Source: Rhodobacterales bacterium CG2_30_65_12 (GTDB lineage: Bacteria > Pseudomonadota > Alphaproteobacteria > Rhodobacterales > Rhodobacteraceae). Taken from it: 15,282 nt of DNA. The notes beneath the pieces were generated by a model that saw only the letters and a list, made by a program, of their open reading frames with translations, was not told the DNA's origin and made no database searches. Made by a program: the position numbers and the translations under genes. Numbering within the stretch: position 1 is the stretch's first letter; the number at the start of each line of letters is the position of its first letter. The DNA is taken from assembly GCA_001873585.1 (NCBI GenBank), contig MNZL01000097.1:1-15282 (forward strand). Direction: 5' to 3'. Below are positions 1-6,729 of this stretch, one piece after another.

Positions 1-133
1 AATCCTATTCACGCCCACCTTGGTGCCGAGAGTGCACCTCTGTTGCGCTTCAATATTCCTTTTCCCAAGCCGCACCCCACGCTGCGGTTTACTCCGTCGC
101 CGGGCATTGCCTGCCACCCCCCCCACCCACAAA
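1..133. other. Left-edge intergenic stretch with no recognised gene
   Basis: No open reading frame, RNA gene or repeat is convincing here. The stretch is C-rich near its right end and runs into the csp terminator. It may hold the end or promoter of a gene beyond the left edge, but nothing in it decides this. Confidence 0.4.
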
Positions 134-170
134 ACAAAAAAACCCCCGCGCAGCCGTCGCCGCGCGGGGG
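134..170 (-). terminator. Rho-independent terminator of the cold shock gene
   Basis: On the minus strand a nine-pair perfect GC stem (143-151 with 162-170, CCCCCGCGC pairing with GCGCGGGGG) with a ten-base loop is followed by a run of seven T. It lies 26 bases past the csp stop, where its terminator is expected. Confidence 0.85.
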
Positions 171-196
171 TCTGATCTTTGCCCGAAGGCTCAGGC

Positions 197-403
197 TCAG
201 GCGAGCTTGATGTTCGTGGCCGATTCGCGGCCATCGCGGCCGGATTCGAGGTCGAATTCGACTTTCTGGTCGTCTTTGAGCCCGGTCAGCCCGGCGCGTT
301 CGACGGCCGAGATGTGCACGAACACGTCCTTGCCGCCGTTATCCGGGGCGATGAAGCCGAAGCCTTTGGTGCTATTAAACCATTTCACGGTGCCAGTGGC
401 CAT
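197..403 (-). CDS. Cold shock protein, CspA family
   Basis: This 68-residue protein is a single cold shock domain, the usual CspA length. It is a five-stranded OB-fold that binds single-stranded RNA or DNA and acts as an RNA chaperone in the cytoplasm. Both nucleic-acid-binding motifs are visible: RNP1 as KGFGFI near residues 13-18 and RNP2 as VFVHI near residues 27-31. The N-terminus MATGTVKWFN is typical. The start is supported by an AGGAGA ribosome binding site (410-415) seven bases upstream. The gene is monocistronic: a strong terminator follows and the next gene (pcm-like) is divergent. Two hairpins in the leader suggest post-transcriptional control. Alphaproteobacteria carry several csp paralogues, so cold inducibility and the exact letter name cannot be told from sequence. 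Confidence 0.96.
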   Translation of the reverse strand: MATGTVKWFNSTKGFGFIAPDNGGKDVFVHISAVERAGLTGLKDDQKVEFDLESGRDGRESATNIKLA

Positions 404-422
404 TCCGTATCTCCTATCGAGT

Positions 423-476
423 GCCGCCCGCAGAGTGCGGCGGCCTGGTAGCGCAGTCAGGTCTCACTCCGACTGC
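423..476 (-). promoter_or_regulatory. Structured csp leader: two hairpins upstream of the ribosome binding site
   Basis: In the csp 5' leader, 423-444 folds as a nine-pair stem with one bulge and a three-base loop (GCCGC and CGCA arms). A second six-pair inverted repeat lies at 453-458 and 471-476. The first hairpin ends about eight bases before the AGGAGA site. Structured leaders that change fold with temperature are known for cspA-type genes. A role in this gene is inference. I could not place a clear promoter between 477 and the pcm start; the rest of the 298-base gap holds nothing else I can call. Confidence 0.45.
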
Positions 477-701
477 TAGTGATAGAAGACGGTAGGATAG
501 AGCTGTGGTACGGCTTTCATATGGGGCTTTGCACGTCACAATGCAAGCAAAATCGCCCAGGGGAACCGGGTGGGTTCATTTTCAGGAAATGAGGCTGAGG
601 AAGAACGACGCGTTTCATCCCGCCTCCGCCCTGTTGCGGCACCGGCGGATTCGTGGCAATACATTTCCGATTGCTTGCAATATCAACCTTCAGGGCCTCA
701 C

Positions 702-1355
702 ATGAGCGATTTCACTGCACTCAGGACGATGATGGTCGACACTCAGGTGCGTCCGTCTGACGTGACAAAATACACGATTATCGAAGCGATGTTGAACGTC
801 CCGCGCGAAGACTTCGTGCCGGACGCGCTGCGCGCTGCGGCCTATGCCGGCGCCGCCGTGCCGTTCGATGACGGGCGAACCATGCTCGAGCCGCGCACGC
901 TCGCCAAGATGCTCGACGCGCTCGATATCGCCGATCACGAGCTGGTGCTCGATCTCGGTTGCGGACTGGGCTATTCCTCGGCGGTCATTGCCTGGATGGC
1001 GGATTTCGTGGTTGCCCGTGAGGAAGACGAGGCGCTGGCTGCCGACGCGGAACGCCGCCTCGGGGCCGCCGGGATCGACAATGTTGTGGTGATCGCCGGG
1101 CCGCTGGCCGCTGGTGACGCCAAACACGGACCTTACGACGTGATCGTGGTGGAAGGCGCGGTGGATGCTCTGCCAAAGGCGATCACGGCGCAGCTCAAGG
1201 ATGGTGGCCGGATCGCTGCGATTTTTGCCGACGGATCGGCGGGCGCGGTGCGTATTGGCTATCGGCGCGGCGATCACGTCGATTGGCGCCTTGCATTCGA
1301 TGCCGGTGCGGCGGTGCTGCCCGGGTTCGAGGCTGAAACGGAATTCGCGCTCTGA
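702..1355 (+). CDS. PCMT-family methyltransferase (protein-L-isoaspartate O-methyltransferase-like)
   Basis: The 217-residue protein has the class I SAM-dependent methyltransferase fold. SAM motif I is VLDLGCGLGY at residues 82-91, followed by an acidic position in REEDE (106-110) and YDVIVVEGA (145-153). The segment FVPDALRAAAYAG (38-50) and the following GRT..EP match the PCMT family layout. Canonical members methylate isoaspartyl residues to repair aged proteins. Here the family's TISxP active-site motif reads TMLEP (60-64), so the usual serine is a leucine and repair activity is doubtful. The ATG at 702 is chosen because homologous N-termini as I recall them begin MxDF..RTMMVDTQVRP. An in-frame upstream extension to 570 looks unlike protein. 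tolC follows after 48 bases on the same strand, so co-transcription is likely. Confidence 0.85.
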   Translation: MSDFTALRTMMVDTQVRPSDVTKYTIIEAMLNVPREDFVPDALRAAAYAGAAVPFDDGRTMLEPRTLAKMLDALDIADHELVLDLGCGLGYSSAVIAWMADFVVAREEDEALAADAERRLGAAGIDNVVVIAGPLAAGDAKHGPYDVIVVEGAVDALPKAITAQLKDGGRIAAIFADGSAGAVRIGYRRGDHVDWRLAFDAGAAVLPGFEAETEFAL

Positions 1356-1403
1356 GGCGCGAGCGTTCCGGCATGGGACGCGAGAACACAAGGAAAAACG
1401 GCG

Positions 1404-2807
1404 ATGCGAGTGATCAAACCTCGGTTTGCAGCCTTGACCCTGGCCGCGATACTCGCGCTATCGCCGTTGGCCGCCTTGGCCGAAAGCCTGTCGGATGCGC
1501 TGGTTTCGGCCTACCGCAGCTCGGGGCTGCTTGACCAGCAGCGCGCGCTCTTGCGGGTGCGCGACGAAGACGTGGCCGTGGCCGTTGCCGCGACGCGGCC
1601 GGTGCTCAACTATGCGCTCAGCACCAACTGGCAATCGACCAACAGCGATGGCGTGCCGGCCAACGTGAGCTCGACCCGGGCCAGCGCCGCGCTGTCGGCC
1701 AGCTTCACGATCTTCAATTTCGGCCGTAGTGCGCTCAGCATCGACCTTGCCCGCGAAAACGTATTGATGGCGCGCGAGACGCTGGTGGGCGTTGAGCAGA
1801 AGGTGCTGCTGCGCGCGGTGCAGGCCTTCCTCAACGTGCGCTCGGCACATGAAACGGCGATGCTGCAGGCCAACAACGTGCGGCTGATCACCCAGGAACT
1901 GCGTGCCGCGCGCGACCGGTTCGAGGTTGGCGAGATCACCCAGACCGACGTATCGCTCGCCGAGGCGAAGCTGGCCGCGGCCAAGAGCTCCGAGGCTGCG
2001 GCGCGGGGCCAACTGATGATTGCGCGCGAGGAATACAAGGCCGCGACCGGCCATTATCCCGATGCGCTTCAGGTGCCGCCGTCGCCGCCGATCACGGCGC
2101 GATCGCTCGACGCCGCCAAGGCCGTGGCACGTAGCCGTCACCCCGACGTTCTGTCGGCCCAGCGCTCGGTGACGGTGGCCGAGATCGCCACCGAAATCTC
2201 AAAGAAGGCGATGATGCCCACGGTTTCGGCCAATGCCTCGATTGCGCGCAACATCAACCAGATGCCGGTGCCGGACAACACCGCAACCAGCGTCGGCATC
2301 ACCCTCTCCGGGCCGATCTACCAGGGCGGCAAGCTTTCGGCGTTCTACCGCCAATCGCGGGCGCAGGCCGAGGCCGCGCGCGCCGCGCTGCACCTTTCGG
2401 TGCAAGGGGTCGAGCAGGACGTGGCAAACGCCTGGGCGCGCCTTGCCGTTGCCGCAGCCTCGATCCAGGCCACCGATCAGCAGATTCGCGCCAGCCGCGT
2501 GGCGCTGCGCGGGGCGCGCGAAGAGGCAACGCTGGGAGCCCGCACCACGCTCGAAGTGCTGAACTTCGAACAAGACCTGCTTGACGCGCAAGCGGCCCGG
2601 ATCAACGCTGAGTCGGACCAGTATCTCGCCGTCTACAACCTGCTCGCGGCGATGGGCCTGCTCACCGCCGAGCACCTGCGCCTTGGCATTGCGAGCTACG
2701 ATCCGGAAGCCTATTACAACGCCGTGAAGGGCGCGCCCGTGCGGGTGATCAGCCCGCAGGGTGAGCGGCTTGATCTGGTTCTGGAGGCGCTGGGGCGCAA
2801 GGAATGA
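1404..2807 (+). CDS. tolC: TolC-family outer membrane efflux/secretion channel
   Basis: This 467-residue protein is a TolC-type outer membrane factor. It forms the trimeric beta-barrel and periplasmic helical tunnel that exports substrates for type I secretion systems and RND or ABC efflux pumps. A Sec signal peptide is clear: a basic start (MRVIKPR), a hydrophobic core and an ALA-ES cleavage site after residue 26. Two outer-membrane-efflux repeats follow, with long Ala/Glu/Arg-rich coiled-coil helices (about 130-190 and 320-400). The internal segments RDRFEVGEITQTDVSLAEAK and REEATLGARTTLEVLNFEQ are the recurring TolC helix-turn signature. Length is normal for the family. The ribosome binding site AAGGAAAA sits just before the ATG. 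No inner-membrane or adaptor partner lies nearby, so the pump it serves is unknown. Confidence 0.93.
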   Translation: MRVIKPRFAALTLAAILALSPLAALAESLSDALVSAYRSSGLLDQQRALLRVRDEDVAVAVAATRPVLNYALSTNWQSTNSDGVPANVSSTRASAALSASFTIFNFGRSALSIDLARENVLMARETLVGVEQKVLLRAVQAFLNVRSAHETAMLQANNVRLITQELRAARDRFEVGEITQTDVSLAEAKLAAAKSSEAAARGQLMIAREEYKAATGHYPDALQVPPSPPITARSLDAAKAVARSRHPDVLSAQRSVTVAEIATEISKKAMMPTVSANASIARNINQMPVPDNTATSVGITLSGPIYQGGKLSAFYRQSRAQAEAARAALHLSVQGVEQDVANAWARLAVAAASIQATDQQIRASRVALRGAREEATLGARTTLEVLNFEQDLLDAQAARINAESDQYLAVYNLLAAMGLLTAEHLRLGIASYDPEAYYNAVKGAPVRVISPQGERLDLVLEALGRKE

Positions 2808-2905
2808 CGGGCTCAAAGACCCCGCTTGAACAATTCGTTAGTCAATCCGTTGTCTGTTGGCTTCGGGATGTGGTCTTGTGCTGAAGATCAGTTGAGGTGG
2901 TCATA

Positions 2906-3865
2906 ATGTCGGAGCCGGTATCGAAAGCGGAAATAGAAGACGTGCTGTCGTCGATCCGCCGCCTTGTGTCGGAAAATGCGAACGCGATCCGCCGCGAGAC
3001 AGACGAGACGGCGGGGCCGGACCGGCTGGTGCTGACACCGGCGTTCCGGGTTGACGAAGACGTGATTGACGAAGGTGCGGCGCCCGAACCGGACGAAGAC
3101 TCGGCACCCCACGAGGCGGCGGCACCGGAGGCGGCGGACCATCAGCCGCCGGCACCAGCCCCGTCCGTGCCGCAGCATCTGGCCGCGCCTGCGGACGAGC
3201 CGGTAGCAGCCGCAGACCAGCCCGAGGCGCGCCCGCTCAGCCCGCTTGAGCGGCGGATCGCCGAGCTTGAGGCGGTTGTCGCCCGCAGCGCCGCCGAGTT
3301 TGAGCCCGACGGCAGCGAAACCCAGGATATCATTCCCGACAATTTCATTTTCCATCACCGCGACGCCGAGCCAGAGGCGCATGCCGTTGCCGCTGCGCCA
3401 GAGGCCGAGGCGCAAAAGGAAGAGGCGCTTTCGCCGCCGCCGGCGGTTGAGCCGGGCGCGATGCAGACAGCTGGCCCAGGGGGCGACGCAACGGTTGGCG
3501 ATGAGGCCGAAGACGCGCCCGACGCGGAGTGGCAGCCGGACGCGCAAGAGGCTCAGGATAGCTCCGAGCCGGACGAAGAGTTGGCCGAAGACCTGTACGA
3601 ACCCGCGCAGGAGCCTGATCAGGGCGAGGCGCCACCGGCAGGCGAGGCTTTCGCGGCGGGGGACGACTGGGAAGAGGTCGGGTCCGCCGAGATCGACGAC
3701 GGCGACGGCGAGGCCCTGCTTGACGAAGATGCCCTGCGCGAGATGGTCGCGCGGATGGTGCGCGAAGAGCTCCAGGGCACGGTCGGCGAGCGGATCACCC
3801 AAAACGTCCGCCGGATGATCCGCCGTGAAATCGCCCGCGCCCTTTCGCTGCAGGGCCTGGAGTAA
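2906..3865 (+). CDS. DUF2497/PopZ-type polar organizing protein
   Basis: The 319-residue protein has the three-part PopZ plan. A short N-terminal helix (residues 6-24, AEIEDVLSSIRRLVSEN) resembles the PopZ partner-binding helix. A long, disordered-looking Ala/Pro/Glu/Asp-rich middle spans about 30-265. A conserved C-terminal DUF2497 helical region (269-315) reads LLDEDALREMVARMVREELQ, then GERITQNVRRMIRREIARAL. In Caulobacter, PopZ self-assembles at the pole and anchors ParB and cell-cycle regulators. A short coiled-coil-like stretch lies at 114-129. The ATG at 2906 is preferred over a GTG at 2897 because GAGGTGG lies five bases before it. The acidic linker makes it much longer than Caulobacter PopZ (about 177 residues). 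The valyl-tRNA synthetase gene I recall as usual next door is absent; cobQ converges instead, 22 bases away. Confidence 0.85.
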   Translation: MSEPVSKAEIEDVLSSIRRLVSENANAIRRETDETAGPDRLVLTPAFRVDEDVIDEGAAPEPDEDSAPHEAAAPEAADHQPPAPAPSVPQHLAAPADEPVAAADQPEARPLSPLERRIAELEAVVARSAAEFEPDGSETQDIIPDNFIFHHRDAEPEAHAVAAAPEAEAQKEEALSPPPAVEPGAMQTAGPGGDATVGDEAEDAPDAEWQPDAQEAQDSSEPDEELAEDLYEPAQEPDQGEAPPAGEAFAAGDDWEEVGSAEIDDGDGEALLDEDALREMVARMVREELQGTVGERITQNVRRMIRREIARALSLQGLE

Positions 3866-3887
3866 GCGGCGCGCCGGCCTTCGGGCT

Positions 3888-5345
3888 TCAGATTGCCGCC
3901 GCCAACGCCAGCAAACGATCAACATCGAGGTGCGCTTCGAGGTGGGTGGCGAGCGCGTCGAGGGTCGCTTCCACCCCTTCATCGTAACCGCTCGCTGAGG
4001 CCGGCATTCCGAGCCGGGCGAGGTAGGCGTGGCGGAAGGCATCGGCGGCAAACAGCCCGTGCAGGTAGCAGCCCATCACCCGCCCGTCGGGGCTGGCCGC
4101 GCCATCGGTGCGCGGGCCGAGGCCGAGCCAGGCGCGGGCGCGGTCGGGGCCTTCCGTTTGGCCAAGGTGAATCTCGTAGCCCGTCACCGCAGCGCCGGTG
4201 GGCAGGTAGCGCGCGGCGGTGAGGGCGAGCGTCTTGGCCGGTTCGAGCCGGGTGGTCACATCCAGCAGGCCAAGGCCCGGCGCGGTGCCGGGGGCACCCT
4301 CAACCCCGTCCGGGTCTTCGATCGCCTGGCCGAGCATCTGGTAGCCGCCGCAGATTCCCAGCACATGCCCGCCGCGCCGCAGATGCGCGGCGAGGTCGAT
4401 ATCCCAGCCGTTGCGGCGAAAATCGGCAAGGTCGGCGATTGTGCTCTTGGAGCCGGGGATCAGCACCAGCGTTGCATCGCCCGGCAACGCTCGGCCCGGC
4501 TCGACGATTTCAATCGTCACCCCCGGCTCGGCGGCGAGCGGATCGAGGTCATCGAAATTGGCGATTCGGTTCAGGCGCGTCACCGCCACCTTGAGCATAC
4601 CGCCGGGGCGGGGCGCGCGGGCGAGGTCCATCACGTCTTCCGCCGGCAACCGCCAGGCCTCGGCAAACCAGGGCACCACGCCGAGCGCATCCCAGCCGGT
4701 GCGCCGGGCAATTTCGGCCTCGCCCTCGGCAAACAGGCTCACGTCGCCGCGAAACTTGTTGACGATGAAGCCGCGGATCCGGTCGCGGTCGGCGGCGGGG
4801 AGGATCGCGTTGGTGCCAACGAGCTGGGCGATCACGCCGCCCCGGTCGATGTCTCCCACCAGCACCACGGGCACCTGTGCGGCTTCGGCGAAGCCCATAT
4901 TGGCAATATCGCCCGCGCGCAGGTTTATCTCGGCCGGGCTGCCGGCGCCTTCGATCAGCACCAGATCGGCGCTGGCGGCAAGCCGGGTAAAGCTCTGCAT
5001 CACCGCCGGCAGCAGCATATCCTTGAGCTGCGCGTAATCGCGCGCCTTGAGCGTGGCGAAGCGCCGCCCCTGCACGATCACCTGCGCGCCGGTGTCGGTT
5101 TCGGGCTTCAGCAGCACCGGATTCATGTCGACCACGGGTTCGCGCCCGGCGGCGCGGGCCTGTAGCGCCTGGGCACGGCCAATCTCGCCGCCATCGGCGG
5201 TGACGGCGGCGTTGTTCGACATGTTTTGCGGCTTGAACGGGGCGACGTTAAGCCCGCGCCGCGCAAAAGCCCGCGCGAGCCCGGCCACGATGAGCGATTT
5301 GCCCACGTTCGAGCCCGCTCCCTGGATCATGATTGCGCGCGCCAT
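3888..5345 (-). CDS. cobQ: Cobyric acid synthase (glutamine-hydrolysing)
   Basis: The 485-residue enzyme amidates peripheral carboxylates (b, d, e, g) of adenosyl-cobyrinic acid a,c-diamide using glutamine and ATP, a late step of cobalamin synthesis. The N-terminal dethiobiotin-synthetase-like half carries the P-loop GAGSNVGKS (9-17), then KPQNMSNN (38-45) and VGDIDRGG (163-170). The C-terminal triad glutaminase half carries the nucleophile Cys332 in GICGGYQMLG and His429 in CYLHGLF. Length is normal for the family. The start has a strong GAGGAGG site just upstream. No other cobalamin gene and no cobalamin riboswitch is visible, so the gene stands apart from a cob cluster in this window. A weak -10 (TATAGG) lies upstream. 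Confidence 0.97.
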   Translation of the reverse strand: MARAIMIQGAGSNVGKSLIVAGLARAFARRGLNVAPFKPQNMSNNAAVTADGGEIGRAQALQARAAGREPVVDMNPVLLKPETDTGAQVIVQGRRFATLKARDYAQLKDMLLPAVMQSFTRLAASADLVLIEGAGSPAEINLRAGDIANMGFAEAAQVPVVLVGDIDRGGVIAQLVGTNAILPAADRDRIRGFIVNKFRGDVSLFAEGEAEIARRTGWDALGVVPWFAEAWRLPAEDVMDLARAPRPGGMLKVAVTRLNRIANFDDLDPLAAEPGVTIEIVEPGRALPGDATLVLIPGSKSTIADLADFRRNGWDIDLAAHLRRGGHVLGICGGYQMLGQAIEDPDGVEGAPGTAPGLGLLDVTTRLEPAKTLALTAARYLPTGAAVTGYEIHLGQTEGPDRARAWLGLGPRTDGAASPDGRVMGCYLHGLFAADAFRHAYLARLGMPASASGYDEGVEATLDALATHLEAHLDVDRLLALAAAI

Positions 5346-5370
5346 GGCTGCCTCCTCGCCTCGGGGCTAT

Positions 5371-5399
5371 CCTATATCCGTCGGCCGGGGGCGGTGATA
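5371..5399 (-). promoter_or_regulatory. Candidate cobQ promoter
   Basis: On the minus strand the -10-like TATAGG (5371-5376) sits within GGATATAGG. A poor -35 (ATCACC, 5394-5399, three of six consensus bases) lies 17 bases upstream. Transcription would start about 20 bases before the cobQ ATG, leaving room for GAGGAGG. The -10 resembles the efp one. The weak -35 keeps confidence low. Confidence 0.28.
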
Positions 5400-5420
5400 G
5401 CCGGGGCCGACCGGGCAGGC

Positions 5421-5453
5421 AAAAGAAAAGCGCGCCCCGCAGGACGCGCCTTT
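5421..5453 (-). terminator. Terminator of the small DUF6280-like gene
   Basis: On the minus strand an imperfect hairpin (AAAG-CGCG arms with one bulged G, loop around 5436-5444) is followed by TTTTCTTTT. It lies between the DUF6280-like stop (5490) and the cobQ promoter region, separating the two same-strand genes. Confidence 0.6.
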
Positions 5454-5489
5454 CTGGTCACGACTTTCCAATCACGACGGGCCTTGCAG

Positions 5490-5813
5490 TCAGGCAGCTT
5501 CGGCCTCGGCCTCAGCAGCATGGCGGCGTTCACTTTCCTCGCGCGAGAGCGCGACGGAGGTGCGCACACCTTTTCCGACAAACTCCATGAGGCCCTTCAC
5601 CACGCGTTCGTTCGGGTCGATCCCGGCGCAGCTCAGCACTTCGCGGCCATCGCGCGAGCGGGCCCAGCGGGCGATCTGATCGGGGCCGTTGCCATATTTC
5701 TTGTCATCCGCAATTGCATCGTCCAGCGCGGCCAGAACCACGGCGGCGAAAAGTTTGCGTGCGCGATTGCCCTGTTCGTGGTTGAACGCGGTACCGTCAA
5801 CAGTGTCAAACAT
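5490..5813 (-). CDS. Conserved small protein, DUF6280-like
   Basis: This 107-residue soluble protein has no known function. It resembles a small family conserved in Rhodobacteraceae that I recall as DUF6280; that assignment is from memory. The recognisable core is GNRARKLFAAVVLAALDDAI (15-34), then KKYGNGPDQIARWARSRDGR (38-57) and SCAGIDPNERVV (61-72). The tail (91-107) is Glu/Ala/Arg-rich and probably helical. Three Trp/Arg-rich turns and basic residues would allow nucleic acid or protein contact, but no catalytic motif is seen. The ATG at 5813 is chosen over an upstream extension because AAAGGA lies about eight bases before it and the extension is not protein-like. It is divergent from efp across a 219-base region. 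A possible far-upstream promoter (TTGATG-16-TATATC) overlaps the efp promoter. Confidence 0.8.
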   Translation of the reverse strand: MFDTVDGTAFNHEQGNRARKLFAAVVLAALDDAIADDKKYGNGPDQIARWARSRDGREVLSCAGIDPNERVVKGLMEFVGKGVRTSVALSREESERRHAAEAEAEAA

Positions 5814-5907
5814 TCTGCGTCCTTTGTTTTTATTGCTCTTGAGCTTTTGGGCGTAGGGGCCAATATGACCTTTCCTAGCCGATTCGGTATCCCCCGAAAC
5901 GCACGAC

Positions 5908-5930
5908 AGCCATGCGCACGGTGCATGGCT
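5908..5930. repeat. Eight-pair inverted repeat in the DUF6280/efp intergenic region
   Basis: AGCCATGC (5908-5915) and GCATGGCT (5923-5930) are perfect inverted arms around a seven-base loop. No T-run follows on either strand, so it is not a standard terminator. It lies 53 bases upstream of the efp -10, inside the likely leader or upstream region of the divergent small gene. It could be a regulator site or an RNA hairpin. Confidence 0.4.
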
Positions 5931-5960
5931 TTCGCCGGGCAGGCACGATATGTAGTCTGC

Positions 5961-5989
5961 TTGCCAGCGGCGAACCGGCAAGATATAGG
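5961..5989 (+). promoter_or_regulatory. Candidate efp promoter
   Basis: TTGCCA (5961-5966) and TATAGG (5984-5989) are separated by exactly 17 bases. Transcription would begin near 5996, about 37 bases before the efp ATG. The -35 lies in one arm of a six-base inverted repeat (CTTGCC 5960-5965, GGCAAG 5977-5982) that also fills the spacer, so a regulator could bind there. Confidence 0.42.
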
Positions 5990-6032
5990 TGCCGCCAATT
6001 CAACATCAACCTTTTGCCACGGTTTTGCCACA

Positions 6033-6596
6033 ATGCCCAAGATCAACGGAAACGAGATCCGCCCCGGTAACGTGCTGGAGCACAACGGGGGCCTCTGGGC
6101 CGCCGTCAAGGTCGACCATGTGAAGCCCGGCAAGGGCGGCGCCTTCGCTCAGGTCGAGATGAAGAACCTGCGTAACGGCTCGAAACTCAACGAGCGCTTT
6201 CGTTCCGCCGACAAGGTTGAGCGCGTCCGGCTTGAACAGAAAGACATGCAGTTTCTCTACGAGAGCGACGGCATGCTGGTGTTCATGGACACCGAGACTT
6301 ACGACCAGATCGAACTGCCCGCCGATATTCTCGGCGATCGCCGCCCGTTCCTGCAGGACGGCATGACCATTCTCGTCGAATTCCACGAGCACGAGGCGCT
6401 GAACGCGACCTTGCCGCAGAAAGTGACCTGCACCATCGTCGAGACCGAGCCGGTGGTGAAGGGCCAGACCGCGGCCAACTCGTTCAAACCGGCGGTGCTC
6501 GATAACGGCGTGCGCGTTACGGTGCCACCCTTTGTTGGCCCCGGCGAGGCGATCGTGGTCAACACCGAGACAATGGAATATTCCGAACGCGCCTGA
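6033..6596 (+). CDS. efp: Translation elongation factor P
   Basis: The 187-residue protein is full-length EF-P, which binds between the P and E sites and rescues ribosomes stalled on proline runs. Domain I (KOW-like) carries the tip loop PGKGGA with Lys34, the residue that receives beta-lysine in species with EpmA/EpmB. Domains II and III follow with Y..FMDTETYDQIELP and the C-terminal ...VNTETMEYSERA. The start at 6033 is set by the universal N-terminus (MPKINGNEIRPGNVL). The longer upstream frame is unrelated noise. No modification enzyme is in the window. No strong ribosome binding site is visible. The last codons are part of a 27-base sequence repeated 56 bases downstream, and a strong terminator follows. 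Confidence 0.97.
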   Translation: MPKINGNEIRPGNVLEHNGGLWAAVKVDHVKPGKGGAFAQVEMKNLRNGSKLNERFRSADKVERVRLEQKDMQFLYESDGMLVFMDTETYDQIELPADILGDRRPFLQDGMTILVEFHEHEALNATLPQKVTCTIVETEPVVKGQTAANSFKPAVLDNGVRVTVPPFVGPGEAIVVNTETMEYSERA

Positions 6597-6657
6597 CGGC
6601 GCTATCGCGGTGCGCCCCTTTGGGGGCGACGGAATATTCCGAACGCGCCTGACGGCG
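6575..6657 (+). repeat. 27-bp exact direct repeat spanning the efp 3' end (56-bp period)
   Basis: The 27 bases at 6575-6601 (last efp codons plus stop) recur exactly at 6631-6657. The offset of 56 is not a multiple of three and the second copy lies after the stop, so it is not translated as EF-P. Each copy begins with the palindrome GGAATATTCC. The intervening piece holds a small GC hairpin (6613-6628). The arrangement looks like an incomplete tandem duplication. Confidence 0.9.
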
Positions 6658-6673
6658 TGCCGCCCGAAACACC

Positions 6674-6704
6674 AAAGCCCCCAGCCTTTGGCCGGGGGCT
6701 TTTT
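6674..6704 (+). terminator. Rho-independent terminator of efp
   Basis: AAAGCCCCC (6674-6682) pairs with GGGGGCTTT (6694-6702) across an eleven-base loop and ends in a T-run. The minus-strand side is also T-rich, so it may stop ygfZ transcription arriving from the right. Confidence 0.85.
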
Positions 6705-6729
6705 CATGCCGTGACGGCGGTGCGGGGCG

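Noticed and set aside
505..705. 66-residue plus-strand frame before the methyltransferase gene
   Set aside because: There is no ribosome binding site, no recognisable domain, and it overlaps the methyltransferase start.
690..1391. 233-residue open frame on the minus strand opposite the methyltransferase gene
   Set aside because: It lies antisense to a gene with clear motifs, has low-complexity Arg/His-rich composition and no ribosome binding site. GC-rich codon bias creates such frames.
2888..4051. 387-residue minus-strand frame across popZ
   Set aside because: It covers the antisense of the PopZ linker and runs into cobQ. The Arg/Leu-rich composition is the mirror of GC-rich codons and no family is recognisable.
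4029..5165. 378-residue plus-strand frame opposite cobQ
   Set aside because: It is fully antisense to a well-supported enzyme, with no ribosome binding site and no known domain.
5346..5489. Possible cobalamin riboswitch before cobQ
   Set aside because: The gap of 144 bases mostly holds a terminator and a short promoter. No B12-box-like sequence is seen and there is too little room for the aptamer.
6575..6640. GGAATATTCC palindromes as a regulator site pair
   Set aside because: The palindrome is repeated only because the surrounding 27 bases are duplicated, and it lies in the efp 3' end rather than a promoter.
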